Below are positions 6,922-14,293 of a stretch of DNA of 17,222 nucleotides, piece after piece; positions within the stretch are counted from its first letter, which is position 1; each line of letters starts with the position of its first letter. The stretch spans positions 1 to 17,222 of the forward strand of contig NZ_JBFAIU010000156.1 in NCBI RefSeq assembly GCF_040654855.1, in the 5' to 3' direction. The notes beneath the pieces are model-generated. The model saw only the letters and a program-made list of their open reading frames with translations, was not told the DNA's origin and did not search any database. The stretch is from Asanoa sp040654855. Lineage in GTDB: Bacteria; Actinomycetota; Actinomycetes; Mycobacteriales; Micromonosporaceae. A program made the position numbers and the translations under genes.

Positions 6922-6985
6922 TGTTGTTTGATGCTGCCCCACAACTTCTCACGTCAATCCCATCCCAGCCACCAGTGGAGGCACC

Positions 6986-8155
6986 ATGTGGCGTCGCCTT
7001 GCCGCGGTGCTCGCGACGGCCGCCGTTTCCCTCACCCTCGCCGCGTGCGGCGACGACGGTGATGCGGACGGCGGCTCCGGCGAGACCGGGACCATACGCA
7101 TCGGCGCGATCCTCGGCATCTCGGGCCGGTTCGCCTTCGTAGGTGAGCCGCAGAAGCAGGCCTTGGAGCTCGCTCAGGAACGGATCAACGCGGCCGGCGG
7201 CATCTCCGGCCGCAAGGTCGAGTTCGTCATCTACGACGACGAGGTCGACGAGACCAAGTCCGTGCCCCTGGCCAACCGGCTGATTTCCGAGGACAAGGTC
7301 GTCGCCATCATCGGACCGTCCATCACCGTGCCGGCCCTCGCGATCCAGCCGATCGTCGAGCGGGCCAAGATGCCCAACCTGACCCTCACCAGCAAGGCCA
7401 TCTGGGAGGGCAAGCCGGAGAGCTACGTCTTCCACACGACACCCCGCGAGGAGGTCGAGGTCAAGTCGGTGCTGGACTTCGTCAAGGACCAGCTCAAGGT
7501 CACCAAGGTCGGCGTCGTCTACGACCGCCAGCCGTACGGCACCGGCAACCTCGCCTACATCAAGCGGTTCGCTTCCGAGTACGGCCTGCAGATCGTGGCC
7601 GAGGAAGGCATCGAGAACAACGACACCAACGCCGACGCCCAGGTGCAGCGGGTACGTGCCGCAGGCGCCGAGGCGGTGGTCGTCTGGGTCGGCGACCCGG
7701 CCGCGAGCTCTGTCGCCAAGGCCGTCCACCAGTCCGGCTGGACGGTGCCGATGATCGCCTCGTCCGCCATCGCCGGGCCGCGGTTCGCGGAGCTGGCCGG
7801 TCCCGCGGCCGAGGGAGCGTACTCGGACTCGACCTACAACACGGCCGAGCCGCCGCCCGTGCAGAAGGATTTCCTGGACGCGTTCAAGGCCAAGTACAAC
7901 AGCGCGCCGACGCAGTTCGCCGCCTTCGCCTACGACTCGGCGTACGCCCTCAAGGGTGCCATCGAGGCCGCCGGCGGCAAGACCGACGGCGAGTCGATCC
8001 GGAAGGGTCTCATCGACATGCCGGCCCTTGACGGCGTGGTCGCCACGTACGACTTCGCGGCGGACAACCACAACGGCATCCCGAACGGCCCGCTGTTCTA
8101 CATCGTCCAGATCAAGAACGGCGCATTCCAGGTCGTCTTCGACACGCGGAAGTAG
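6986..8155 (+). CDS. Liv/HAAT-type ABC transporter substrate-binding lipoprotein
   Basis: This is the extracytoplasmic solute receptor of the importer encoded downstream, 389 residues. An N-terminal signal (MWRRLAAVLATAAVSLTLAA) ends in the lipobox L18-A19-A20-C21, so the mature protein should be lipid-anchored at C21. A short GDDGDADGGSG linker leads into a type I periplasmic-binding fold of the branched-chain amino-acid/amide family (IRIGAILGISGRFAFVG, then ALELAQERINAAGGISGRKV and VVAIIGPSITVPALAI). Members bind amino acids, amides, aromatic acids and other carboxylates, so leucine specificity should not be assumed. GGAGG at 6977-6981 precedes the ATG with a short 4-nt spacer. It is the first gene of the plus-strand operon and ends 5 nt before the first permease. 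Confidence 0.92.
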   Translation: MWRRLAAVLATAAVSLTLAACGDDGDADGGSGETGTIRIGAILGISGRFAFVGEPQKQALELAQERINAAGGISGRKVEFVIYDDEVDETKSVPLANRLISEDKVVAIIGPSITVPALAIQPIVERAKMPNLTLTSKAIWEGKPESYVFHTTPREEVEVKSVLDFVKDQLKVTKVGVVYDRQPYGTGNLAYIKRFASEYGLQIVAEEGIENNDTNADAQVQRVRAAGAEAVVVWVGDPAASSVAKAVHQSGWTVPMIASSAIAGPRFAELAGPAAEGAYSDSTYNTAEPPPVQKDFLDAFKAKYNSAPTQFAAFAYDSAYALKGAIEAAGGKTDGESIRKGLIDMPALDGVVATYDFAADNHNGIPNGPLFYIVQIKNGAFQVVFDTRK

Positions 8156-8160
8156 GGAAC

Positions 8161-9045
8161 GTGGGAGGCGTCGACTACCCGCAGGTCTTCGCGACCGGCC
8201 TGACGTACGGCGTGATCTTCGCGCTCATCGCGCTCGGGTATCACCTGATCTACGTCTCGTCCGGCATGCTCAACTTCGCCCTCGGCGAACAGCTGGCGGT
8301 GGCCGGTCTGGTGGTGCTGTCGCTGACGTCGTTCGGCGTGCCCTTCGTCCTGGCGGTGGTGCTGGCGGTCCTCGCCGGCGCCGCCTTCGGGGCGGGGTAC
8401 GAGCGGTTGGCCCTGCGCCCGGCGGCCCGGATGGGCCTGGTCGGCCCGCTCATCGCCAGCGTCGGCGTCTCCATCGTCATCGGCCAGGGGAGGGTCCTCA
8501 TCTGGGGACCCAACCCGCGGCCGATGAACCCGTTCACCGGTGACCCGAACCAGTCGGTGGGCTTCCTCGGCGGCCGGTGGCAGATCCAGTCCTTCTGGGT
8601 CATCGGACTCGCGGTGCTCGCCGCGGCGGCGCTCCTGCTCTTCCTCCGGTTCACCTGGTACGGCCGGGCCTGGCGGGCGACCGCGCAGAGCCCGGTCGGT
8701 GCCCGGCTGAGCGGCATCGACCCGAACGTCGTGTCGCTGAGCGCCGTCGCGATGGCCTCGGCGCTGGTCACCATCGGCGGCATCGCCATCGCCCCGATCG
8801 TCCTCGCCGGCGGGTTCTACGCGCTCGACTTCGGCGTTCGCGCGTTCGCCGCGGCCATCATCGGCGGCTTCTCGTCGACGACCGGCGTGCTGATCGGCGG
8901 CCTGGTCGTCGGCCTGCTGGACTCCTGGCTGGTGGCCGCGCTGTCCGCGGAATGGTCTGACGTCGTGCTCTACGGTGCGCTCGCGCTGGCGCTCGTGCTG
9001 CGGCCGAAGGGCCTGTTCGGCCGGGAGGCGGTGAGCCGCGCATGA
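8161..9045 (+). CDS. Liv-type ABC transporter permease (LivH-like)
   Basis: This 294-residue inner-membrane permease belongs to the HAAT family. The N-terminus shows the LivH pattern (GLTYGVIFALIALGYHLIY, then SSGMLNFALGEQLAVAG). About eight hydrophobic segments follow, with the conserved cytoplasmic loop TWYGRAWRATAQSPVGARL that contacts the ATPase. The C-terminus has the family end AIIGGFSSTTGVLIGG and LRPKGLFGR. The GTG start sits 5 nt after the lipoprotein stop, with AGGGA between them. The 3' end overlaps the next permease as ATGA. Confidence 0.92.
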   Translation: MGGVDYPQVFATGLTYGVIFALIALGYHLIYVSSGMLNFALGEQLAVAGLVVLSLTSFGVPFVLAVVLAVLAGAAFGAGYERLALRPAARMGLVGPLIASVGVSIVIGQGRVLIWGPNPRPMNPFTGDPNQSVGFLGGRWQIQSFWVIGLAVLAAAALLLFLRFTWYGRAWRATAQSPVGARLSGIDPNVVSLSAVAMASALVTIGGIAIAPIVLAGGFYALDFGVRAFAAAIIGGFSSTTGVLIGGLVVGLLDSWLVAALSAEWSDVVLYGALALALVLRPKGLFGREAVSRA

Positions 9046-10010
9046 GCCGGTTCATGCCGCGGATGTCGCCCTGGGTGGCGCCGGTGGTGATCGGCGTCCT
9101 GGTGCTGCTCTTCGCGACGACCCAGGACTCGTTCTACCGCCTCCAGCTCGGCACGCTGTCGGGCATCTACGCGATCGCGGCGGTCGGGCTCACGCTGCTG
9201 TTCGGCGCGGCCGGCCAGATCTCACTGGGTCAGGCCGGGTTGCTCGGCATCGCCGCGTTCAGCACCGCGTACCTGACCGTGGACCGAGGGATGGGCTCCG
9301 TCTCCGCCGGGATCGTGGCGGTGGCCGCGTCGACGGTCGTGGGCCTGCTGCTCGGGTGGTGCGCGCTGCGGATCACCGGCCACTACCTGGCTCTGGTGAC
9401 GCTCGCGTTCGGGCTCGTCTTCACCGAGCTGACCCGTACGGTGCTCCCCGACGGCTGGTACGGCGTGCCCCCGCTCGCCATCGGCTCGCTCGACCTCGGC
9501 GACTCACAGACGTTCTTCGTCGTCGTCTGGGCGCTCGTGGTGCTCGTGCTGGTCGCCTCCACGCTGCTGGTCCGGTCGCGGTTCGGGCGGTCGATCGCGG
9601 CGTTGCGCGACGACTCGGTCGCGGCCTCCGCGTGCGGGGTCGACCTGGCCCGCACCAAGGTCGCGGTGTTCGGCATCGCGTCCGCCCTGGCCGGTGTCTC
9701 CGGCTGGCTGTTCGCGCTCTACCAGGGCTCGGTGACCGAGACGTCGTTCTCGTTCAACCTCTCCTTCAACCTGCTCATCATGGTGGTGATCGGCGGCCTC
9801 GGCTCGCCGACCGGCGCGGTGGTGGGTGCGGTGTTCCTGGTGCTCGCACCCGAGCTGGGCCGCAGCTACGAGCAGTACCGCCTGCTCTCGTACGGCCTGG
9901 TCCTGATTCTCGTGCTCGCGCTGCTGCCGGGCGGCCTCGCCTCGGTCGGCCGGCTCGTGGCCAAGCCCCTGCGGCGTCTACGCAGCGAAACCGTGAAGGA
10001 GCCGGCATGA
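9042..10010 (+). CDS. Liv-type ABC transporter permease (LivM-like)
   Basis: This is the second membrane subunit, 322 residues with about nine or ten hydrophobic segments. Hallmarks are the LivM opening (YAIAAVGLTLLFGAAGQIS, then LGQAGLLGIAAFSTAYL), the cytoplasmic coupling loop (RFGRSIAALRDDSVAASACG) and the late motif LLIMVVIGGLGSPTGAVVG. GGGAGGCGG lies upstream and the ATG overlaps the preceding stop by 4 nt. The stop in turn overlaps the ATPase start as ATGA, so translation is probably coupled. Confidence 0.92.
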   Translation: MSRFMPRMSPWVAPVVIGVLVLLFATTQDSFYRLQLGTLSGIYAIAAVGLTLLFGAAGQISLGQAGLLGIAAFSTAYLTVDRGMGSVSAGIVAVAASTVVGLLLGWCALRITGHYLALVTLAFGLVFTELTRTVLPDGWYGVPPLAIGSLDLGDSQTFFVVVWALVVLVLVASTLLVRSRFGRSIAALRDDSVAASACGVDLARTKVAVFGIASALAGVSGWLFALYQGSVTETSFSFNLSFNLLIMVVIGGLGSPTGAVVGAVFLVLAPELGRSYEQYRLLSYGLVLILVLALLPGGLASVGRLVAKPLRRLRSETVKEPA

Positions 10011-10783
10011 GCGCGGAACCGGTGCTCGCGGGCCGCGGTGTGACCCGCCGCTTCGGCGGCGTCACCGCGGTGTCCGACGTGGACGTCGAGATCCGGGCGG
10101 GCGAGGTGACCCTCGTGCTCGGCCCCAACGGTGCGGGCAAGAGCACGCTGGTGAACTGCCTGACCGGCGTCGACCGGCCGGACGAGGGCCGGGTGCTGGT
10201 CTCCGGCGCGGACGTCACCGGCCGGCGACCGGACCAGTTCAACCGGATGGGCGTGGTGCGCACCTTCCAGCACACCCGACCGTTCGGTGGGCTGACGGTC
10301 GCCGAGAACGTGATGGTCGGCGCGCACGGCCGCACGAAGGCCGGCTTCGTCCGCGGCACCCTGCGCACGCCCGGGGCGCGGCGCGAGGAGGCGGCGCTGC
10401 GTGCCCAGGCGGACGAGCTGCTGGAGCAGGTGGGGCTGGCCGGGCGCGGGGTGGCCCGGCCGGTGGACCTCCCGCTCGCCGACGAACGGCGGGTCGAGAT
10501 CGCCCGCTGCCTCGCCGCGCAGCCACGCGTGCTGCTGCTCGACGAGCCGGCGGCGGGCCTCGGCGAGGCGGAGGCCGACGCGCTCGCCGACCTCGTCCGC
10601 CGGCTCTGCGCCGAGTACGACCTCGGCGTCCTGCTCATCGAGCACCATTTGGAGTTGGCGCTCGGCATGGCGGACTCCGTCGTCGTCCTCGACTTCGGCA
10701 AGGTCATCGCTCGCGGCACGCCGGCCGAGATCCGCGAGGACGCGGCGGTCCGCGCCGCCTACGTCGGTGTGGAGGAGTCGTGA
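10007..10783 (+). CDS. Liv-type ABC transporter ATP-binding protein (LivG-like)
   Basis: The protein has 258 residues from ATG 10007; a longer open frame upstream only shadows the permease gene. Walker A is GPNGAGKST (39-47), the Q-loop is FQHTRPFGGL, Walker B is VLLLDEPAAGL and the H-loop is LLIEHHLEL. The C-terminus has the LivG tail (VLDFGKVIARGTPAEI, then AAYVG). The signature motif region reads LPLADERRVEIARCL from L155. The Gly-Gln/Ser-Gly-Gly core of the usual LSYGQ or LSGGQ is absent. The neighbouring LivF-like ATPase keeps a full MSGGEQQ, so one composite ATP site may be non-canonical, as in some heterodimeric ABC ATPases. Confidence 0.92.
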   Translation: MSAEPVLAGRGVTRRFGGVTAVSDVDVEIRAGEVTLVLGPNGAGKSTLVNCLTGVDRPDEGRVLVSGADVTGRRPDQFNRMGVVRTFQHTRPFGGLTVAENVMVGAHGRTKAGFVRGTLRTPGARREEAALRAQADELLEQVGLAGRGVARPVDLPLADERRVEIARCLAAQPRVLLLDEPAAGLGEAEADALADLVRRLCAEYDLGVLLIEHHLELALGMADSVVVLDFGKVIARGTPAEIREDAAVRAAYVGVEES

Positions 10784-11496
10784 CAGCCGCGCTGGAGATC
10801 GAGAACCTCACCGTCGCGTACGGCAACGTCGTCGCGGTCCGCGGCGTCTCGTTCGTGGTCCCGGAGCGCCAGGTGGTGGCCCTGCTCGGCGCGAACGGCG
10901 CGGGCAAGACGTCGCTGCTCGGCGGCGTCTCCGGGCTGATCCGGGCGTCGTCGGGCCGGGTCCGGGTCGGCGGCGTCGACATCAGCGGCCTGCCGGCGCA
11001 GAAGGTCGCCCGCCGGGGCCTGCGGCTGGTGCCGGAGAGCCGGGCCCTCTTCCCGGACCTGACCGTGCTCGAGAACCTGCACGTGGGTGCCGGCCGTCTG
11101 CACCGGGCCGAGCGCGACCGCCGGGTGGAGCGGGCCTTCGACCTCTTCCCGGTGCTGGGCCGCCGGTCGCGGCAGGCGGCCGGCACGATGTCCGGCGGCG
11201 AGCAGCAGATGCTCTCGATCGCCCGGTCGCTGGCCGCCGATCCGCGCGTGCTGGTGCTCGACGAGCCCTCGATGGGCCTCGCCCCGATGGTCGTCGCCAG
11301 CATCGTCGAGACGATCGCCCGCCTGCGTGACGAAGGTCTGACGGTGCTCGTCGCGGAACAGAACGCCCGCGCGGTGCTCCCGGTCGCCGACCGCGCCGTG
11401 CTGATGGCCCGGGGCCAGGTGCTCCGGGAGGGCCCGGCGGCCGAGGTCCGCGAGCAGGTCGAGGCGGAGGGCTACCTGGGCGGGGCGACGTTGTGA
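10780..11496 (+). CDS. Liv-type ABC transporter ATP-binding protein (LivF-like)
   Basis: This is the second ATPase of the importer, 238 residues. It has Walker A GANGAGKTS (37-45), signature MSGGEQQMLSIARSL, Walker B VLVLDEPSMGLAP and H-loop VLVAEQNA, the Asn/Ala form usual for LivF. GTG 10780 overlaps the LivG stop as GTGA, and GGAGGAG lies just upstream. The next gene starts at its own stop in the same manner. The set of one receptor, two permeases and two ATPases is complete. Confidence 0.93.
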   Translation: MTAALEIENLTVAYGNVVAVRGVSFVVPERQVVALLGANGAGKTSLLGGVSGLIRASSGRVRVGGVDISGLPAQKVARRGLRLVPESRALFPDLTVLENLHVGAGRLHRAERDRRVERAFDLFPVLGRRSRQAAGTMSGGEQQMLSIARSLAADPRVLVLDEPSMGLAPMVVASIVETIARLRDEGLTVLVAEQNARAVLPVADRAVLMARGQVLREGPAAEVREQVEAEGYLGGATL

Positions 11497-12299
11497 CGAC
11501 GGTCCGGCACTCAGTCCTGAACCAGGTGATGACGATCGTCCTGGACGGACCGACGTCCCTCAACAGCCTCACCCCGCAGGCGCTCGACGGATTCGACGCC
11601 GCCCTGGACGCCGCCGAGGGGGACCGCTCCCTGCGCGCCGTCGTGGTCACGGGCGCCGGGCAGCGGGCGTTCTGCGTGGGAATGGACATCGACTTCCTCG
11701 GGACGTGCTTCGACGATCCACAGGGGACATTCCTGCCGTTCCTGCGGCGTTACCACGCGGTGCTGGCCCGGATCGAGGACCTGGGCGTGCCGGTGGTCGC
11801 CCGGGTCAACGGCCTGGCCCGGGCGGGCGGATTCGAGCTGATCCTCGCCTGCGACCTCGTCGTCGCGGCGGACGAGGCGAAGGTCGGCGACATCCACGTC
11901 GACTTCGGTGTGCCGCCCGGCGGCGGGTCGACCCAGCGCGCGCCGCGCAAGCTGGGCGACCAGCGGGCCAAGGCGCTCCTGCTCACGCCGCTCTGGCTGG
12001 ACGGGCCGAAGATGGTCGAGTGGGGCGTCGCTCTGGCGTCCGTACCCCTGGCAGATCTTGACGGCGAGGTCGAGAAGTGGCTCGGGTCGCTGCGCGGCCG
12101 GTCCCGACCGGCGCTGGCCGTCACCAAGCGGCTGATGAACGCGACCCGCACGCTGACCGTGGAGGAGGGCCTGCGCTACGAGCGGGACCTGTTCTCTCTG
12201 CTGCACGAAGAGGTGGGCGAGGTGGCCGAGGGGTACCGCGCCTTCGTCGAGAAGCGCGAACCCGTCTGGGGTGACGTCGATGTCCGACGCCTGGGTTGA
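11493..12299 (+). CDS. Enoyl-CoA hydratase/isomerase (crotonase) family protein with altered active site
   Basis: The 268-residue protein has the crotonase fold. Oxyanion-hole regions are AFCVGMDI (59-66) and ARAGGFELILACD (109-121), and the TQR motif follows a glycine-rich loop. Aligned by eye to rat mitochondrial enoyl-CoA hydratase, the first catalytic Glu (E144) is kept as E115. The second (E164) is H135, at exactly the same 20-residue spacing. Loss of this Glu suggests isomerase, hydrolase, lyase or another crotonase reaction rather than standard syn-hydration. GTG 11493 overlaps the LivF stop by 4 nt. The acyl-CoA ligase two genes downstream could make its substrate. Confidence 0.88.
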   Translation: MTTVRHSVLNQVMTIVLDGPTSLNSLTPQALDGFDAALDAAEGDRSLRAVVVTGAGQRAFCVGMDIDFLGTCFDDPQGTFLPFLRRYHAVLARIEDLGVPVVARVNGLARAGGFELILACDLVVAADEAKVGDIHVDFGVPPGGGSTQRAPRKLGDQRAKALLLTPLWLDGPKMVEWGVALASVPLADLDGEVEKWLGSLRGRSRPALAVTKRLMNATRTLTVEEGLRYERDLFSLLHEEVGEVAEGYRAFVEKREPVWGDVDVRRLG

Positions 12300-12681
12300 G
12301 TCGCCGGCGCTGGCGGTCACCGACGATCTGATCGCCACGCTGGTAGGCCGCGCCGGCTACACCCATCCGCTGTTCAACCCGCCGCCGGGCGGGGACGGCC
12401 CGCCCCTGCCCGGGCAGGGGGTGCTGCTGCTGATGGGCGGTCTGGTCGAGCAGTCCGGCGCGCTCGACGACGCGGTGGCCCTGCTGGAGCTGCGTCGGGC
12501 CCGGTTCCTCGCGCAGGTGCGCGCCGGTGCGACGCTGCGGGTCCGGATCGAGCCGCTGGCGGGGCGCACCACGTCCAGCGGCAAGGTGGTCCGAGACTAC
12601 CGGTGGACCGCGGTCGACGGCGAGGATCGGCTGGTGGCCGAGGTCGAGGCGGTCATGCTCACGCGTGGAAGGGAAGGGTGA
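12280..12681 (+). CDS. Small hotdog-fold (MaoC-like) acyl-CoA hydratase or thioesterase domain protein
   Basis: The protein has 133 residues from ATG 12280; GTG 12271 would add three. The pattern GYTHPLFNPP, then LPGQGVLLLMGGLVEQSG, then a beta-rich half (ARFLAQVRAGATLRVRI, KVVRDYRWTA, EVEAVMLTR) resembles a single MaoC/hotdog repeat with the glycine-rich central helix. The usual Asp/His hydratase pair is not clear: only the His of THPLF is evident. It may be a hydratase subunit, a thioesterase or a binding partner. The start lies 20 nt inside the crotonase gene and its TGA shares a base with the ligase ATG (TGATG), so it is firmly part of the operon. The family call is moderate. Confidence 0.65.
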   Translation: MSDAWVESPALAVTDDLIATLVGRAGYTHPLFNPPPGGDGPPLPGQGVLLLMGGLVEQSGALDDAVALLELRRARFLAQVRAGATLRVRIEPLAGRTTSSGKVVRDYRWTAVDGEDRLVAEVEAVMLTRGREG

Positions 12682-14219
12682 TGGGGGCACAGCTGCACAT
12701 GGCGGGCGGGATCCGGGAGTTCGGCCGGGCGGTGCCGGACCGGGTGGCCCTGGTCGACGGCGATCGGAGCGTGACCTTCGGAGCGCTGGACCGCCGCTCC
12801 AACCAGCTCGCGTCGGCGATGCTCGCCCGTGGCGTCCGGCCCGGCGAGCGGGTCGCCGTGCTCAGCAACAACCGCGCCGAGTTCTTCGAGATCGCCGCCG
12901 CGATGGCCAAGGCCGGCATTCCGACCGTCCCGCTCAACACCCGCAACAACGCCGCCGACAACGCGTACATCCTGGGGCACGCCGGTGTCCGGGGCATCAT
13001 CCTGGCCGACGAGCTGGCGGCCAATGTGGACGGTCTGCTCGACGACCTGCCCTTCGTGCTGAGCTTCGGGGGCGAGGCGGGCGAGCGCTACGAGACGTTC
13101 CTCGAATCGGGCCGCCCAGTCGACCCCGCCGTCCCCGTCAGCGAGCTGGACCCGTTCTGCGTCACCTACACCTCCGGCACCACGGGCCGTCCCAAGGGCG
13201 TGCTGCTGCACCACCGGGGCCGGGTGCTGACGATCTTCGGTATCGGGCTCGACTACGGGCTCGGTCCGGGCCGGCGGACGATCGCGGTGGCCCCGATGTA
13301 CCACGGCGCCGGTTTCGCCTTCGCGTACGCCGCGCCGTGGCTCGGCGGCAACTGCTCCGTGCTGCGCTCCTGGGACCCGGAGGCGTTGCTCGCGATGATG
13401 GAGAGCAGCCGGGCGGAGACGGTGTTCCTGGTGCCGACGCACGCCGCGCAGATCCGCCGGGTCTGCGAGGAGCCGATGGCGCGCTACGACCTGTCCGCGC
13501 TCAAGACGCTCTACTTCAACGCCGCCGCGCTGCCGGTGGCGCTCAAGGAGTGGGTGGTCGCGGCGTTCCCCGGCGTCGAGGTGCACGAGCTGTACGGGTC
13601 GACGGAGTGCTCGGTCGTCACCAACCTCCGGCCGGAGTTCGCGCTCGCCAAGGCCGGCAGCGTGGGGCACCCGTGGTTCATGAACGAGGTGCGGCTCAAG
13701 GACGACGACGGCAACGAGGTCGCCCCCGGCGAGCCGGGTGAGCTCTTCGCCCGCTCGCCGATGCTCCTCGGCGGCTACCTCGAGGACGAGGACGCCACCC
13801 GCGCCGGGTTCGACGACGACGGCTTCTTCTCCGTCGGCGACATCGCGGTGCGTGACGAGGAGGGCTTCATCTCGATCGTCGACCGCAAGACCGACATGAT
13901 CATCGCGGGTGGGGTGAACATCTTTCCGCGGGAGATCGAGGAGGCTATCGCCCGGCACCCGCCGGTGCACGAGGTCGCCGTGGTCGGGCTGCCCGACGAG
14001 GTGTACGGCGAGCGCGTCGTCGCCTTCGTGGTGTCCCGGCCCGACCAGGTCCTCGACGTGGCGGACCTGGACGCGTACGTCCGCGCGCACGTCGCCAGGT
14101 ACAAGGTGCCCCGGGAGTGGCATGTGGTCGACGCGCTGCCACGCAACCCGAGCGGCAAGGTGCTCAAGCGCGAGATCCGGGAAAAGTTCAGACCTTTAAA
14201 GGGCGACATGCAGCTGTGA
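12681..14219 (+). CDS. AMP-forming acyl-CoA ligase (ANL superfamily)
   Basis: This cytosolic enzyme converts a carboxylic acid, ATP and CoA to acyl-CoA, AMP and PPi. It has 512 residues, the usual size. The P-loop is TYTSGTTGRPKG from residue 162. Further core motifs are ELYGSTE, then GDIAVRDEEGFISIVDRKTD (the hinge and A8 region), GGVNIFPREIEE and the C-terminal PSGKVLK with catalytic K493. ATG 12681 is chosen because GGAAGGG lies just upstream and the homologous region starts there; a longer frame to 12603 only shadows the hotdog gene. Sequence near VAPMYHGAGF is the acyl-pocket region, but chain or aromatic preference cannot be read by eye. A CAGACCTTTAAAGG element lies within its last codons. 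Confidence 0.93.
   Translation: MGAQLHMAGGIREFGRAVPDRVALVDGDRSVTFGALDRRSNQLASAMLARGVRPGERVAVLSNNRAEFFEIAAAMAKAGIPTVPLNTRNNAADNAYILGHAGVRGIILADELAANVDGLLDDLPFVLSFGGEAGERYETFLESGRPVDPAVPVSELDPFCVTYTSGTTGRPKGVLLHHRGRVLTIFGIGLDYGLGPGRRTIAVAPMYHGAGFAFAYAAPWLGGNCSVLRSWDPEALLAMMESSRAETVFLVPTHAAQIRRVCEEPMARYDLSALKTLYFNAAALPVALKEWVVAAFPGVEVHELYGSTECSVVTNLRPEFALAKAGSVGHPWFMNEVRLKDDDGNEVAPGEPGELFARSPMLLGGYLEDEDATRAGFDDDGFFSVGDIAVRDEEGFISIVDRKTDMIIAGGVNIFPREIEEAIARHPPVHEVAVVGLPDEVYGERVVAFVVSRPDQVLDVADLDAYVRAHVARYKVPREWHVVDALPRNPSGKVLKREIREKFRPLKGDMQL
14189..14202. promoter_or_regulatory. CAGACCTTTAAAGG element, near-identical to the importer control palindrome
   Basis: The element contains the perfect palindrome CCTTTAAAGG and lies in the last codons of the ligase gene, 34 nt before the -35 box of the MaoC promoter. 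It differs at one base of 14 from the minus-strand sequence over the importer promoter (around 6911-6924). It also carries GTCTGA on the minus strand. It could be an upstream operator for the second transcription unit, though its overlap with coding sequence allows chance. Confidence 0.4.
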
Positions 14220-14235
14220 CAAGGTATTCGCCACC

Positions 14236-14265
14236 TTGACGGCTAAAAGATCAGACAAATAAGCT
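14236..14265 (+). promoter_or_regulatory. Internal sigma70-like promoter for the MaoC/LLM/CoA-transferase unit
   Basis: TTGACG (14236-14241), an 18-nt spacer and TAAGCT (14260-14265) give a good TTGAC/TAnnnT match in the only sizeable gap inside the plus-strand cluster. TCAGAC (14251-14256) lies in the spacer, in the same position as the related elements in the other two promoter gaps. A transcript starting around 14272 would have a short leader with a strong ribosome site (AAGGAAGGG, 14277-14285) before ATG 14294. Confidence 0.55.
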
Positions 14266-14293
14266 GGTCGCGGGGTAAGGAAGGGATCCGTCA

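Larger units (their letters stand above)
6841..6985. promoter_or_regulatory. Divergent control region of TPP-enzyme gene and ABC-importer operon
   Basis: This 145-nt non-coding region drives both directions. On the plus strand, TTGACC (6906-6911), an 18-nt spacer and GATGCT (6930-6935) form a plausible promoter for the importer operon. The spacing matches that of the promoter at 14236-14265. GTCTG (6920-6924) lies in this spacer. A separate GTCTGAC (6891-6897) lies upstream and would sit downstream of, or over, a minus-strand promoter. The lipoprotein gene has GGAGG at 6977-6981 and the TPP-enzyme gene has AGGAGGA on the minus strand near 6848-6854. Confidence 0.55.

Noticed and set aside
8955..8960. 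Additional GTCTGA elements at 8955-8960 and 15182-15187 as operators
   Set aside because: Both lie inside conserved coding sequence without nearby promoter boxes, so chance occurrence is the simpler reading.
6986..11496. Naming the importer as a leucine/branched-chain amino-acid transporter
   Set aside because: The family transports many carboxylates and amides, and the CoA-pathway context argues against simple amino-acid uptake. Only the Liv-type architecture is claimed.
12597..14123. A 508-codon minus-strand frame opposite the acyl-CoA ligase, and a similar one at 15735-17168
   Set aside because: Both are antisense to well-defined enzymes and have low-complexity composition. Only the right-hand end of the second (17142-17222) looks like a real protein piece.
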